Source: Cohnella luojiensis (GTDB lineage: Bacteria; Bacillota; Bacilli; Paenibacillales; Paenibacillaceae). From it: 64,000 nt of DNA. The notes under the pieces were generated by a model, which worked only from the letters and a program-made list of their open reading frames with translations, made no database searches and had not been told where the DNA came from. The position numbers and the translations under genes were made by a program. The stretch is from positions 1 to 64,000 of the forward strand of contig NZ_SOMN01000002.1 in NCBI RefSeq assembly GCF_004564235.1. The letters run 5' to 3'. Positions 26,104-38,296 of the stretch are shown here, piece by piece; positions within the stretch are counted from its first letter, which is position 1, and the number at the start of each line of letters is the position of its first letter.

Positions 26104-27855
26104 TTAACGTCCTACTTTCAAAATAACGTAGCTGATTGGAGGGAGAGATACCTGCAATTTACGGCCCTTTACTTTAGCTTCTCCTTCGCCGAGAACGACT
26201 TGAAAGTCTGTATCCTTTTCAACTGGAATAGCAACGGTTGCTTTACGTTTGCTCGCGTTCAAGGCGATGATGAATTTCTCGCCGTCTGCCTCGCGGGCGT
26301 AGGCTAGCGACTTGCTGCCCTCTTCGGATTGGAGCACCTCGAACGAGCCGTCCCGAAGCGCTCGATGGTCCTTGCGAAGCTTCACCAATTCCGCGAAAAA
26401 CCGGAATAGCTCCTGATCCTGCTTCGTCTCGTCCCACTCCATGCATTTGCGACAACCCGGATCTTGTTCTCCGGTCAACCCCACTTCATCGCCGTAGTAG
26501 ATGCAAGGGGTGCCCGACAGCGTGAATTGAATGGCCGTGGCGAGCTTCATCCGTCGCTTATCTCCTTTGCTGAGCGTGAGCAATCGAGGCGTGTCATGGC
26601 TGCCCAATAGGTTAAAGGACGCTTCCGTCGCTTGCTGCGGATAAGCGGCGTTCAGATAACCGACTAAGTCGGCGAATTGGCGGCCGTCGCGCGTCCCCCG
26701 TACCGCGTAATCGAGCATGGCCTCTGTCAAAGGGTAATTCATGACGGCATCGAATTGGTCTCCGCCAAGCCAAGGCTGTGAATCATGCCAGATTTCCCCG
26801 AGGATGTACGCATCCGGATTCGCCTTCTTGACGACATCGCGGAATTGCCGCCAGAATTGGTGGTCAACCTCGTTCGCGACATCCAGGCGCCAGCCGTCTA
26901 CTCCGATCTCTTCGATCCAGTATCGCGCAACCTCGAGAAGATGTTCCTTGACCTCGCCGTTTTCCGTGTTCAGCTTTGGCATATGCGGTTCGAAAGCGAA
27001 GGCGTCATACGTCGGAACGCCATCCCGAACCTCCAGCGGAAATTCCCTAACGTGGAACCAATCAGCATATCGCGAATTAGCGCCTTTTTCTTTAACATCG
27101 AGAAACGGAGGAAATCGGCCTCCGCTGTGGTTGAACACGGCGTCAAGCAATACTTTGATTCCTCGGGAATGGCATTCTTTCACAAGTTCCTTAAGCTTCT
27201 CGTTCGTACCGAAATGCGGATCCACCTTTAAGTAGTCGATCGTATCGTATTTATGATTCGTCGGTGCTTCGAACAACGGATTGAAGTAAATCGCGTTGAT
27301 GCCTAGCTTTTCCAGATGGTCGAGATGATCGATAACTCCTTGAAGGTCTCCGCCGAAGAAGTTACTTGGAGTCGGCTTGCCGCCCCAGGTCTCTACGTTC
27401 TCGGGATCGATTGCAGGATCGCCCTTGGCGAAACGCTCGGGAAATATTTGATAGAATATGGCGTCTTTCACCCAAGCCGGAGGCTCGAACACGTCCGCCG
27501 GATTGAGGAAAGGATATTCGTAATAGATGTAGATGTTCTCTGGTTCCTTCTCATGAATACCCTGCTCGTTCATCCATAACGTCTCTTTGCCGGATTGCAG
27601 CTTGAAGCCGTACTTCAGCCTGCGAAAGGTCGGTTTTACGGCTGCTTGCCAATAGTCGAACAGGTTATCCTTCGCGAACACCTTCATTTCCGAACTTTGC
27701 GAGCCTACGACATGCCAGTTGTACTTGTCTCCATAGATGAGGGTAACCTGAGCGACGTCGTCCCGTTTGGTGCGAAGGCGTACATGGACCGTTTCCCGGT
27801 CGTAGGCGTAAGACCAGTTGTTTTTCGGGCGGTGATAAATGGCTTCTCTTAGCAT
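26104..27855 (-). CDS. cyclomaltodextrinase / neopullulanase / maltogenic amylase (GH13)
   Basis: A 583-residue cytoplasmic enzyme without signal peptide. Residues about 1-120 match the N-terminal CBM34-like domain that makes these enzymes dimers (LREAIYHRPKNNWSYAYDRETVHVRLRTK). The barrel holds VFNHSG, GWRLDVANEVD with nucleophile Asp325, LGEIWHDS with acid/base Glu354, and GSHDTPR with Asp421. It hydrolyses cyclodextrins, pullulan or imported malto-oligosaccharides to glucose and maltose, completing the maltodextrin route started at 19111-24328. GGAGGGCTCC precedes the ATG. Its leader contains a terminator-like hairpin (27901-27948). The three activities cannot be separated from sequence alone. 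Confidence 0.93.
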   Translation of the reverse strand: MLREAIYHRPKNNWSYAYDRETVHVRLRTKRDDVAQVTLIYGDKYNWHVVGSQSSEMKVFAKDNLFDYWQAAVKPTFRRLKYGFKLQSGKETLWMNEQGIHEKEPENIYIYYEYPFLNPADVFEPPAWVKDAIFYQIFPERFAKGDPAIDPENVETWGGKPTPSNFFGGDLQGVIDHLDHLEKLGINAIYFNPLFEAPTNHKYDTIDYLKVDPHFGTNEKLKELVKECHSRGIKVLLDAVFNHSGGRFPPFLDVKEKGANSRYADWFHVREFPLEVRDGVPTYDAFAFEPHMPKLNTENGEVKEHLLEVARYWIEEIGVDGWRLDVANEVDHQFWRQFRDVVKKANPDAYILGEIWHDSQPWLGGDQFDAVMNYPLTEAMLDYAVRGTRDGRQFADLVGYLNAAYPQQATEASFNLLGSHDTPRLLTLSKGDKRRMKLATAIQFTLSGTPCIYYGDEVGLTGEQDPGCRKCMEWDETKQDQELFRFFAELVKLRKDHRALRDGSFEVLQSEEGSKSLAYAREADGEKFIIALNASKRKATVAIPVEKDTDFQVVLGEGEAKVKGRKLQVSLPPISYVILKVGR

Positions 27856-27900
27856 AGGAGGGCTCCTTTGTCTGAGTTAATGGGATCCGTTTACCTAGAA

Positions 27901-27948
27901 TAATAAAAAAAGCACAACCCCGGAATGCAGCTCCGAGGTTGTGCCTTT
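27901..27948 (-). terminator. terminator-like hairpin in the neopullulanase leader
   Basis: On the minus strand AAAGGCACAACCTCGGA (27948-27932) and TCCGGGGTTGTGCTTT form a long stem with one mismatch, followed by TTTTATTATT. It lies about 45 bases upstream of the ATG at 27855 and is oriented with that gene. No gene ends just upstream on this strand, so it looks like an attenuator or a terminator of a leader transcript. Confidence 0.65.
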
Positions 27949-27980
27949 AGTCATAGACCGGGCAACAGGGCCTTCTAATT

Positions 27981-28010
27981 GATAGCTTCATTATACGATA
28001 TAATGAAATC
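27981..28010. promoter_or_regulatory. palindromic promoter-like element
   Basis: TTCATTATA-CGA-TATAATGAA is a perfect inverted repeat containing TATAAT on one strand and TATAAT-like boxes on the other. It could be a -10 region read toward the neopullulanase gene, overlapped by an operator. No good -35 box is seen. Confidence 0.4.
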
Positions 28011-28077
28011 GAATGGAATCTTCTTTTATATCGGTCCATTATCAAAAGGAAAGCACCAACCCACAAAACAAAAAAAG

Positions 28078-28303
28078 TTCGTTAACTCAGCCAGCCGTGG
28101 AAGAAATGAGCCGAAATAACAAAGAAAATTCGTTAACTCTGCCAGCCGTGGAGGAAATGAGCCGAGATAACAAAGAAAATTCGCTAACTCAGCCAGCCGT
28201 GGAAGAAATGAGCCGAGATAACAAAGAAAGTTCGTTAACTCTGCCAGCTGTGGAGGAAATGAGCCGAGATAACAAAGAAAGTTCGTTAACTCCGCTAGAG
28301 TGA
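28078..28303. repeat. 51 bp tandem array C, five units
   Basis: TTCGTTAACTC (once TTCGCTAACTC) begins at 28078, 28129, 28180, 28231 and 28282, each exactly 51 bases apart. Across unit boundaries GAGATAAC-N11-GTTAACTC forms an inverted repeat with one mismatch. Both strands remain open, giving 17-residue repeats (SLTQPAVEEMSRDNKEN type), which I treat as a by-product of the period. From 28304 to 28488 no gene is seen; TATACT at about 28453 may be the -10 box for the next gene. Confidence 0.9.
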
Positions 28304-28488
28304 GCATTCGTCGGCTTCCTTAAATGAACATATCAAGGAGTTCCCAGCTTTATCTCCGGATTCTAACCTCACTTTTGTTACCGCTCCGATTGTAGGCCTC
28401 ATTCCCATACCGGATATAGAACTGCGAATCGACCTCCCCAAACCTTAACTGTGCTATACTAAAGGAACAAAGCAGTGGGAGAGGAGCG

Positions 28489-29070
28489 ATGCATGAGATG
28501 GAGACACCGATTGCGCTGAGGGAGTGGGCTGTTGCCGTCAAGGCGCTGGAGGAAGGCCGTCAAGTGATCGTCCTGCGCAAAGGCGGCATATCCGAGGAAA
28601 CGAAGGAATTCAGGCTGGAGAGCCCGGAGTTCTACCTGTTTCCCTCGTACGAGCATCAGAGACCGCATTTGGTCAAACCGGAAGCGAGCGAGATCGTGAA
28701 CTTGACGCAGGCCGAAGCGGATGAAAACTCGGATTCGGTAAAAATAACTTCATTCGCAGAAGTCGTAGAGGATATAGAAGTAACCGACGTAGAGACTTTG
28801 CAACGACTCGATGAGCTGCACATCTGGACGGAGGATTATGCGGAAGAACGGTTAAAGTGGAAAAGAACGAAGCCGCTTCACGTATTGATACTGCGAGTAT
28901 ATAAGCTGGAAACCCCTCAGGTCATCCCGATGCACGACAGTTACGGCGGATGCAAATCTTGGCTTAGGCTTGAGGACGTGATTTCCGTGCCCAAGACGCC
29001 GGTATTAGCGGATGAAGAGTTCGAGAAGCAAGTCGATGCGGTGAGAACACGAATAAGAATAACGAAATAA
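28489..29070 (+). CDS. DUF1802 family protein
   Basis: A 193-residue soluble protein matching the DUF1802 pattern: TPIALREWAVAVKALEEGRQVIVLRKGGI near the start, FYLFPSYEHQ in the middle, then a strand-rich part and KPLHVLILRVYKLETPQVIPMHDSYGGCKSWLRL toward the end. The function of the family is not known; its start looks nucleotidyltransferase- or nuclease-like in some annotations, which I cannot support. GGGAGAGGAG precedes the ATG. It stands alone and has its own terminator. Confidence 0.85.
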   Translation: MHEMETPIALREWAVAVKALEEGRQVIVLRKGGISEETKEFRLESPEFYLFPSYEHQRPHLVKPEASEIVNLTQAEADENSDSVKITSFAEVVEDIEVTDVETLQRLDELHIWTEDYAEERLKWKRTKPLHVLILRVYKLETPQVIPMHDSYGGCKSWLRLEDVISVPKTPVLADEEFEKQVDAVRTRIRITK

Positions 29071-29073
29071 TGC

Positions 29074-29127
29074 TCAATCCGGACCTAAATCCCAAAAGGG
29101 AAAAGGCCCGGTTTGCTTTTTTATTGT
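29074..29127 (+). terminator. terminator after the DUF1802 gene
   Basis: AATCCGG (29076-29082) pairs with CCCGGTTT (29108-29115), with an inner CCC/GGG pairing, followed by GCTTTTTTATTG. Confidence 0.7.
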
Positions 29128-29139
29128 TTCTTTCATAAA

Positions 29140-29232
29140 ATTGTTATTGAGAATCAATGAGAATCAAATTAAAATGATTATAAATAAGGATTTATTACAA
29201 ATAAATCCTCATAGAAACTTGGAGGTAAGGGC
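29140..29232 (+). promoter_or_regulatory. sufC: suf operon control region with GAGAATCA repeats and a palindrome
   Basis: This A+T-rich region holds two direct copies of TGAGAATCAA-type sequence (29148-29157 and 29158-29167), resembling Fur-box hexamers. TTATAAAT (29178-29185) may be the -10 region. The perfect palindrome GGATTTATT-ACA-AATAAATCC (29188-29208) sits just before the sufC ribosome binding site. Iron or Fe-S-dependent regulation is plausible but unproven. Confidence 0.5.
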
Positions 29233-30012
29233 ATGTCTACTCAATTCGAAATTCAAGGACTGAAATCGTCCATAGAGGGCAAAGAAATTTTGAAAGGCAT
29301 CGATCTTAAGATCAAGGGCGGCGAAGTTCATGCGATCATGGGCCCCAACGGTACCGGTAAAAGTACGTTGGCATCCGCGCTCATGGGGCATCCGAAATAT
29401 GAAGTAACCGACGGTTCCGTTACGCTTAACGGCGAAGACGTGCTGGAGATGGCAGTGGACGAGCGTGCTCGCGCGGGTCTTTTCCTGGCTATGCAATACC
29501 CAAGCGAGATTACCGGCGTAACGAACGCCGACTTCTTGCGCAGCGCGATTAATGCTCGTCGCGGCGAGGGCAACGAGATTTCCCTCATTAAATTTGTTCG
29601 CCAAATGGAAGGCAAGATGAAGGAACTGGAAATGAACCCCGAGTTCATGCACCGCTACCTGAACGAAGGCTTCTCCGGCGGGGAAAAGAAACGCAACGAA
29701 ATACTGCAAATGATGCTGCTCGAGCCTAAACTCGTTATTTTGGATGAAATCGACTCCGGTCTGGATATCGATGCCCTTCGCATCGTTGCCGAAGGCGTGA
29801 ACGCCATGCGTTCCGAGGACCGCGGATTCCTCATCATCACTCACTATCAGCGTTTGCTGAACTATATCACGCCTGATTTCGTTCACGTCATGATGCAAGG
29901 CCGCATCGTGAAATCCGGCGGACCTGAGCTTGCGCAACGTCTGGAAGCAGAAGGCTACGATTGGGTTAAAGAAGAACTGGGCATCGTCGACGAGACCGTC
30001 GGCCAAGCTTAA
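29233..30012 (+). CDS. sufC: Fe-S cluster assembly ATPase SufC
   Basis: A 259-residue ABC-type ATPase of the SufBCD scaffold, cytoplasmic. Walker [10 protein letters not shown] (about 36-44), signature [11 protein letters not shown], Walker [17 protein letters not shown] and the switch His in [10 protein letters not shown] are all present. GGAGG is nine bases before the ATG. First gene of sufCDSUB, the order known from Bacillus subtilis. It drives conformational change in SufB/SufD during cluster formation. Confidence 0.98.
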   Translation: MSTQFEIQGLKSSIEGKEILKGIDLKIKGGEVHAIMGPNGTGKSTLASALMGHPKYEVTDGSVTLNGEDVLEMAVDERARAGLFLAMQYPSEITGVTNADFLRSAINARRGEGNEISLIKFVRQMEGKMKELEMNPEFMHRYLNEGFSGGEKKRNEILQMMLLEPKLVILDEIDSGLDIDALRIVAEGVNAMRSEDRGFLIITHYQRLLNYITPDFVHVMMQGRIVKSGGPELAQRLEAEGYDWVKEELGIVDETVGQA

Positions 30013-30030
30013 AGAGGAGGCAAAGCATTC

Positions 30031-33000
<2,970 letters not shown>

Positions 33001-33018
33001 ACGAGGAGGTTGATGATC

Positions 33019-34416
33019 ATGGCTAAGCAAATGCCCGATATGGAAGAGTATAAATACGGGTTTCGCGATGAGCATAAGGCGATTTTCCAATCCGGTAAAG
33101 GTCTGACCGAAGAAATCGTTCGCACGATTTCCGAGATGAAGGGCGAGCCGGAATGGATGCTGAAGTTCCGTCTGAAATCGCTGGAGCAATTCCGTAAGAT
33201 GGAAATGCCGAAGTGGGGCGGAAACATGGACGATCTGGATTTCGAAGAGATCCAGTACTACGTTAAACCGTCGGAGAAACAAGGGAAAACTTGGGAAGAA
33301 GTGCCGGAAGAAATTAAGGCGACTTTCGATAAGCTTGGTATTCCGGAAGCGGAACAAAAGTTTCTTGCCGGCGTCTCGGCACAGTACGAATCCGAAGTCG
33401 TATATCACAGCATGCAAGAAGAATTGACGAAACAAGGCGTTATTTTCTCGGATACGGATTCGGCTATTCGAGAATACCCGGAAATTTTCAAGGAATATTT
33501 CGGTACGGTCATTCCGCCAACGGATAACAAGTTCGCTGCGCTTAACAGCGCGGTATGGTCCGGAGGAAGCTTTATCTATGTTCCTAAAGGCGTGCAATGT
33601 ACGGTTCCGTTACAAGCGTACTTCCGCATCAACTCCGAGAACATGGGTCAATTCGAACGTACTCTGATCATCGCCGACGAAGGAAGCTCCGTTCACTACG
33701 TGGAAGGCTGTACGGCTCCCGTATACAGCACGAATTCCCTTCATAGCGCGGTCGTAGAGATCATCGTGAAGAAGGACGCTCGCGTTCGTTATACGACGAT
33801 CCAGAACTGGGCTCCTAACATCTACAACCTCGTTACCAAGCGTGCGGTCGCGGAAGAGAACGCCACGATGGAATGGGTCGACGGCAACATCGGCTCCAAG
33901 CTGACGATGAAATACCCAGCGGTTGTCCTGAAGGGTCGCGGAGCGAAAGGCATGGTTCTTTCCATCGCGGTAGCGGGCAAAGGACAGCATCAGGACGCCG
34001 GCGCGAAAATGATTCACTTGGCACCGGATACGAGCTCGACGATCGTATCCAAGTCCATCTCCAAGCACGGAGGTAAAGTCACTTACCGTGGACTTGCTTC
34101 CTTCGGCCGCAATGCCGAGGGTGCCAAAGCGAACATCAAGTGCGATACGCTCATCCTCGATGACCAATCGACAAGCGACACGATTCCTTACAACGAAATC
34201 ATGAACGACAACATTACGCTGGAGCATGAAGCGACCGTATCCAAGGTATCGGAAGATCAATTGTTCTATCTGATGAGCCGCGGATTATCGGATGCCGAAG
34301 CTACGCAAATGATCGTCATGGGCTTCATCGAGCCGTTCACCAAAGAATTGCCGATGGAGTACGCGGTCGAGATGAACCGTCTCATCAAGTTCGAGATGGA
34401 AGGCAGTATCGGTTAA
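33019..34416 (+). CDS. sufB: Fe-S cluster assembly protein SufB
   Basis: A 465-residue scaffold protein, same length as the B. subtilis protein. It shows [18 protein letters not shown] at the N terminus, [43 protein letters not shown] with the conserved Cys of the cluster-transfer path, and the C-terminal [35 protein letters not shown] lies nine bases before ATG 33019; TTG 33010 and ATG 33013 are too close to the site. Last gene of the suf operon. Confidence 0.98.
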   Translation: MAKQMPDMEEYKYGFRDEHKAIFQSGKGLTEEIVRTISEMKGEPEWMLKFRLKSLEQFRKMEMPKWGGNMDDLDFEEIQYYVKPSEKQGKTWEEVPEEIKATFDKLGIPEAEQKFLAGVSAQYESEVVYHSMQEELTKQGVIFSDTDSAIREYPEIFKEYFGTVIPPTDNKFAALNSAVWSGGSFIYVPKGVQCTVPLQAYFRINSENMGQFERTLIIADEGSSVHYVEGCTAPVYSTNSLHSAVVEIIVKKDARVRYTTIQNWAPNIYNLVTKRAVAEENATMEWVDGNIGSKLTMKYPAVVLKGRGAKGMVLSIAVAGKGQHQDAGAKMIHLAPDTSSTIVSKSISKHGGKVTYRGLASFGRNAEGAKANIKCDTLILDDQSTSDTIPYNEIMNDNITLEHEATVSKVSEDQLFYLMSRGLSDAEATQMIVMGFIEPFTKELPMEYAVEMNRLIKFEMEGSIG

Positions 34417-34437
34417 GTTGTAAATACGCTCTTAAAG

Positions 34438-34473
34438 TTAAAGCCCATCGGTTTCGGCCGATGGGCTTTTTTT
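34438..34473 (+). terminator. terminator after sufB, bidirectional
   Basis: AAGCCCATCGG-TTTCGG-CCGATGGGCTT with five more T residues on the plus strand. The A-rich left flank also gives a short T-run on the minus strand, serving the converging hydrolase gene. Confidence 0.9.
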
Positions 34474-34477
34474 AGCT

Positions 34478-35365
34478 TTAACTCGCAGTAGTTTTAGCAG
34501 CGGCAATATCATGTTGAGATGTGATTTTATTGTACATCTCGGCGAGCGATTGAACGATACGCTCGATAACTTCATCCGAATGATAATAGCCTCCATGCGA
34601 TCCTAGAGGAGTCCCGCTTAATAAACCGGGATTCCGTACTTCGATATCATCCTTGACGACTTCGTCATATTGCTCGCTCAGGATCTTGATTGGATAAGCA
34701 ATGACATCATCTTTATCATAAAAATTAACCCATTCCCCGATCTCTTGACCGCGAAGGTTCATTGCCGGAACAGAAATGGGTTTGCCGAAATCATGATACC
34801 GCAAGGTCCATAATGCAATGGGGCTGCCCATTGTGTAAAGATGGGTGAGCGTTTCCCCTCTTTCTAACGGAGTATTGCTCTTATCGATAATTCCGCGAAT
34901 GCGAGGAGGTATTTTGCCGTTTTGCAGATCATATAAATAATTGCTTGTAATGATCGTTCCAAGACTATGGGAAATCAGACAAAGCGGGGCATCCGGGCCT
35001 GCTTGGTGAGCCAACGACTGAAGCTTTAGAGCAAAGCGCTCGTGAATGTCCGTATAAATATATTCCTTCGGTGCCGGGTCGTCTATTTTGGGAAGAGGCT
35101 GATAAGCGATAGCATCGCCTACGAAATTAATCATGAAACCCCGTGCATCAATAATATTATCCCATCTTAAATGGTAAGGCGAGAGCTTTTCTTGAAGTTT
35201 TTTTTCGAGATTATCGGTTATATCCGCCCAGTAAATCCCTTCCGGAACCAGCTCGACTTCAGGACAAACCTCTGCTAATCGTCTTTCTAAAGCAGCAGCC
35301 ATTCCTAGATAAAAGTCGGGATGTTGTTTTCCGATACCATGCACGAATCCAACGGCAATTTTCAA
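34478..35365 (-). CDS. alpha/beta hydrolase-fold protein (lipase/esterase-like)
   Basis: A 295-residue cytoplasmic protein. It opens with KIAVGFVHGIGKQHPDFYLGM (oxyanion-region HG). The nucleophile elbow is CLISHSLGTIIT (GxSxG variant SHSLG), and LYTMGSPIALW with a late GSHGGYYHS supplies a possible Asp/His partner. This layout occurs in bacterial lipase-like proteins, but the substrate is unknown. I choose a TTG start at 35365, because AGGGAG lies eight bases before it; the in-frame TTG at 35383 has no site. No signal peptide. It converges on the suf operon. Confidence 0.8.
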   Translation of the reverse strand: MKIAVGFVHGIGKQHPDFYLGMAAALERRLAEVCPEVELVPEGIYWADITDNLEKKLQEKLSPYHLRWDNIIDARGFMINFVGDAIAYQPLPKIDDPAPKEYIYTDIHERFALKLQSLAHQAGPDAPLCLISHSLGTIITSNYLYDLQNGKIPPRIRGIIDKSNTPLERGETLTHLYTMGSPIALWTLRYHDFGKPISVPAMNLRGQEIGEWVNFYDKDDVIAYPIKILSEQYDEVVKDDIEVRNPGLLSGTPLGSHGGYYHSDEVIERIVQSLAEMYNKITSQHDIAAAKTTAS

Positions 35366-35454
35366 AACCTTTTCTCCCTTCAAAATTAACTAATATAAAA
35401 TATGCATGGATATGCCGCTTGGCAATAGCTGGGGGGATGGAGTCGAAAAATGAA

Positions 35455-35600
35455 AAGGGGCTGTCTCAAAAGTCAATTTTGGATTTTTGAGCCCCCACTT
35501 TCGATGAATAATCAAGCCAAAGTAAAACCTCCATCCCCACTTTGATAGTGGATTTGGAGGTTTTCTTGTTCATATTTTGGGATTTACTTAATCAGTTTTA
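35455..35600. mobile_element. IS-end-like sequence with nested hairpins
   Basis: AAGGGGCTGTCTCAAAAGT (35455-35473) resembles terminal inverted repeats of IS1182-like elements. It pairs with GGATTTTTGAGCCCCC just downstream. A second hairpin, AAAACCTCCA...TGGAGGTTTT-like, covers 35525-35566. No transposase frame is present. A matching end in opposite orientation lies at 36166-36186, on the far side of array D. Confidence 0.4.
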
Positions 35601-35651
35601 CCCTTTTGGGAAAGCCCATTCTTCACTCATAAATCCTCTCCACTCACGCAA

Positions 35652-36080
35652 TTAGTAAACCTACGCAAACTACAACTCCTTAAACAAAGCCTCCAGTACG
35701 CAATTAGTTAGACTAAAGCTAACTACGACCCTCCGCGCCGACTCCAGGCAACCAATTAGTTTGACTAAAGCTACCTACGCCCCGCCGATGTGTCTCTGTG
35801 CACCTATTTAGTTAGACTAGAGCTACCTACGCCCCGCCGATGTGACTCCGTGCACCTATTTAGTTAGACTAAAGCTACCTACGCCCCTCCGCGCTGACTC
35901 CGTGCACCCAATTAGTTTGACTAAAGCTAACTACGACCCTTCGCACCGACTCCGCGCCGCGTTTAGTTTTACTAAAGCTAACTACGACCCTCCGCACTGA
36001 CTCCGAGCCGCAATTAGTTTGACTAAAGCTAACTACGGCCCTCCACGCCGACTTCGAGCACCAATTTAGCGCAAATGAGG
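35652..36080. repeat. 51-52 bp tandem array D, nine units
   Basis: TTAG cores start at 35652, 35704, 35756, 35808, 35860, 35912, 35963, 36014 and 36066 (spacings 52, 52, 52, 52, 52, 51, 51, 52). The consensus core is TTAGT-TTG-ACTAA followed by AGCTAACTACG and a C-rich spacer CCTCCGCGCCGACTCCG. The first and last units are diverged. Mixed spacing means it is not coding. It fills the gap between the hydrolase and the GHL6 gene. Confidence 0.9.
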
Positions 36081-36140
36081 ACGAATTATTAATAGTAGCA
36101 GCAACTATTCCTACACCAAGTTCGACCTGGTCCAATGATA

Positions 36141-36186
36141 AAAAGGAAGCTGCTCAAAAGTTTACACTTTTGGGACAGCCCCCTTA
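36141..36186 (-). terminator. hairpin after the GHL6 gene, resembling an IS end
   Basis: On the minus strand AAGGGGGCTGTCCCAAAAG, loop TGTAAA, then CTTTTGAGCAGCTTCCTT followed by TTTATC. It suits termination of the gene ending at 36203. The same arm resembles the IS-end-like sequence at 35455, so it may derive from a mobile element. Confidence 0.6.
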
Positions 36187-36202
36187 TATGAACATTAGTG
36201 GT

Positions 36203-38203
36203 TTAAGATTGGAGAAGAATCATTTGATGGCCCGCAACTTTGCAGGTAAAGGACGTGTATCCATGCTCGTCCGTTAAATATGGGACTTCCGTCATCTCGG
36301 GAAGAAGCTTGATTTGGTTAATTCCGTCTGGCAATTGAATGCTAACAGAGATATCGCTTAAAGTCGGCACATCTTCTATCACCTGGGTGTCTCCGCGCAG
36401 GATCGGGACTGCGTAAAGCAAATGCAGCACATGATCGTTCCCGGTTGCCAGCCGGGTTAAGTTTATTTTCCCCGCCGATGGCAGGTTGGTTGTTACGGTT
36501 GGAGCCGGCAGCAACTGTTTGACGCAGCTCAGGAACAGATCCCTGTAAAGCTGCATGCCGTGGTTACGGTACATCCTAAATAACGGCTGGGCGATATAGA
36601 TCACGTTGCCATGGCGAATAACGGCAGGGTAACCCGCATCCCCTTCGGCCGGAGCATGAAGGTGCGAACAGAAATGCGCGTACGTTCGGTTGAAATAGGG
36701 CTTGTAAGCAGCTGCCAATAGATCGGCTTTGGAAACCCGAACCCGATATCCGGATTCATAATTGAGAAACGGCGATCTCACGAGGGAGTTGCCCAATCTG
36801 TCCGTAACCAAGGTATAATCGATATCCCATTCCGATTTTCCCATGAAATCCGCGCCGATGTCCAAGGCGAATTCGGCCCGATCCAATCGCAGTCCGCTTT
36901 CCGCGCTTAGAATCAGTTTTCCGCCGCCGGCCAAATAGTCTTTAAGCTTACGTTGCAGAGCTTCCGATACTCGAATGCTGTCCGGCAGCACAACGATCCT
37001 GTAGGCGGAGAAATCCATCGTATCATCGATGATATCGAACAAATAGTGGCCTTCTTCCAGCATCATGTATGCACCCATATCGCTCGTTCGGCTGTCTTCG
37101 GCGCCGACGAGGGCATTGGCCGACAGAATAGCGATTTCGGCGACGCTCTCCGCATCTTCGCACCACTGCTGCTTGGCTTCAATTCCTTCGTAAGCTTCGC
37201 CGATGATTCTATACGTCTCCTCGTCCATCCGGCCGCTAGGGTGAAGTTGGTCTCCGATACATATTCTGGCGCCGAATGCGAGCATTTGCTGGCATTCGTA
37301 TTTCAACGCGGCGGGATTCTTAAAGCCGCCGAATTCTCCCCAAGACTTATGGAATTTCCCCGTCATCCCGAGGTAAAGGAAATCCTGCTTCCGAATATAC
37401 CGAACCATGCTGGTGAAGTAATCGTATCCCCATCCGCCTGTCGGGAGCGATTCGATGTCATAATGGGAATAGTAAGGATAATACTGCTTTTCCCCCATTT
37501 TTTCCGTGCAGCAATTATGATACAGCCTTGTTTGCGGGTTAAGGGACCAGATCAGCTCCGAAGTTTTCCGCAAGTAATTCAAATAGACCTTTTTGGCCAG
37601 CTGCATGCGGTGCTCCGGGTTGTTTTCGTCCAATCCCATTTCCTTCAAGCTGGCTCGGCAGTACGAGCAGACGCAAGGGTATTCGCCGACGATGTCGTAG
37701 AAGATGCCAACAGGTTGGAATTTATCCATCACTTCCCGGGTATAGTCGAGAAGGTATTGCAAATAGGGCGTATTTAAGCAAAGCATATGCCAGCCATCGA
37801 AGCCGGTCGGACGGGGAGCTTGGTTATCGTCTACCGGAGGAGGACCGTAGCGATCATCGCCTTCCGGAGCTATCGCTATCCATTCGGGATGCTCGCGGGC
37901 GGAGAGCTCGTTAAATCCGACGGTAATATAGATTGGAGCTTCGATGTCATGCTGCTTGCAGGCGTCCAACATGCGCGGCAATAGGTTGGTTTCCAAATGA
38001 GGATGCGGCTTCCCGACTTTCGTGTCGAAGTAACTCCATCCATGGTGGCACATCGCGAATACGTTGACCGTGTCCACGTGCGCCTGCTGCAGGCAAGCGA
38101 TAAACTGATCTTCGTCGAAATCTTTCCCGATGCCCTTGATTTGTTCAGACGTATGAAAATCCAAATGAACTTGGCGGTAACGAATAGGCTGAAAATGATT
38201 CAT
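36203..38203 (-). CDS. GHL6-type putative glycoside hydrolase
   Basis: A 666-residue protein without signal peptide. The N-terminal TIM-barrel region fits the hypothetical glycosyl hydrolase 6 (GHL6) family: VDTVNVFAMCHHGWSYFDTKVGKPHPHL and APIYITVGFNELSAREHPEW. GIFYDIVGEYPCVCSYCRASL contains candidate acidic residues and a Cys pair. The middle part (about 380-560) resembles the beta-galactosidase trimerisation domain (YRIVVLPDSIRVSEALQRKLKDYLAGGGKLILS), and a small beta domain ends the protein. Relatives are loosely called alpha-L-fucosidase or alpha-amylase-like; no activity can be claimed. GAGGAAG precedes the ATG. It lies 93 bases after the AraC gene on the same strand. Confidence 0.82.
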   Translation of the reverse strand: MNHFQPIRYRQVHLDFHTSEQIKGIGKDFDEDQFIACLQQAHVDTVNVFAMCHHGWSYFDTKVGKPHPHLETNLLPRMLDACKQHDIEAPIYITVGFNELSAREHPEWIAIAPEGDDRYGPPPVDDNQAPRPTGFDGWHMLCLNTPYLQYLLDYTREVMDKFQPVGIFYDIVGEYPCVCSYCRASLKEMGLDENNPEHRMQLAKKVYLNYLRKTSELIWSLNPQTRLYHNCCTEKMGEKQYYPYYSHYDIESLPTGGWGYDYFTSMVRYIRKQDFLYLGMTGKFHKSWGEFGGFKNPAALKYECQQMLAFGARICIGDQLHPSGRMDEETYRIIGEAYEGIEAKQQWCEDAESVAEIAILSANALVGAEDSRTSDMGAYMMLEEGHYLFDIIDDTMDFSAYRIVVLPDSIRVSEALQRKLKDYLAGGGKLILSAESGLRLDRAEFALDIGADFMGKSEWDIDYTLVTDRLGNSLVRSPFLNYESGYRVRVSKADLLAAAYKPYFNRTYAHFCSHLHAPAEGDAGYPAVIRHGNVIYIAQPLFRMYRNHGMQLYRDLFLSCVKQLLPAPTVTTNLPSAGKINLTRLATGNDHVLHLLYAVPILRGDTQVIEDVPTLSDISVSIQLPDGINQIKLLPEMTEVPYLTDEHGYTSFTCKVAGHQMILLQS

Positions 38204-38296
38204 GGGGTCACTTCCTCTTCAGGGGTTAATTCCTTTCATTGTAGTACTTGTACGTTTTCTCGTCTTTGGCGAATGATATCTTTGTTGTACGATTCT

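Noticed and set aside
28013-28307. Repetitive open frames of 96 and 93 codons
   Set aside because: Same reason: array C, period 51, open on both strands.
35875-36135. Minus-strand frame of 86 codons with VVSFSQTN-type repeats
   Set aside because: It is array D read on one strand; unit spacing is not constant and the repeat is non-coding.
36953-37777. 274-codon plus-strand frame opposite the GHL6 gene
   Set aside because: No family motifs or ribosome binding site; codon pattern follows from the real minus-strand gene.
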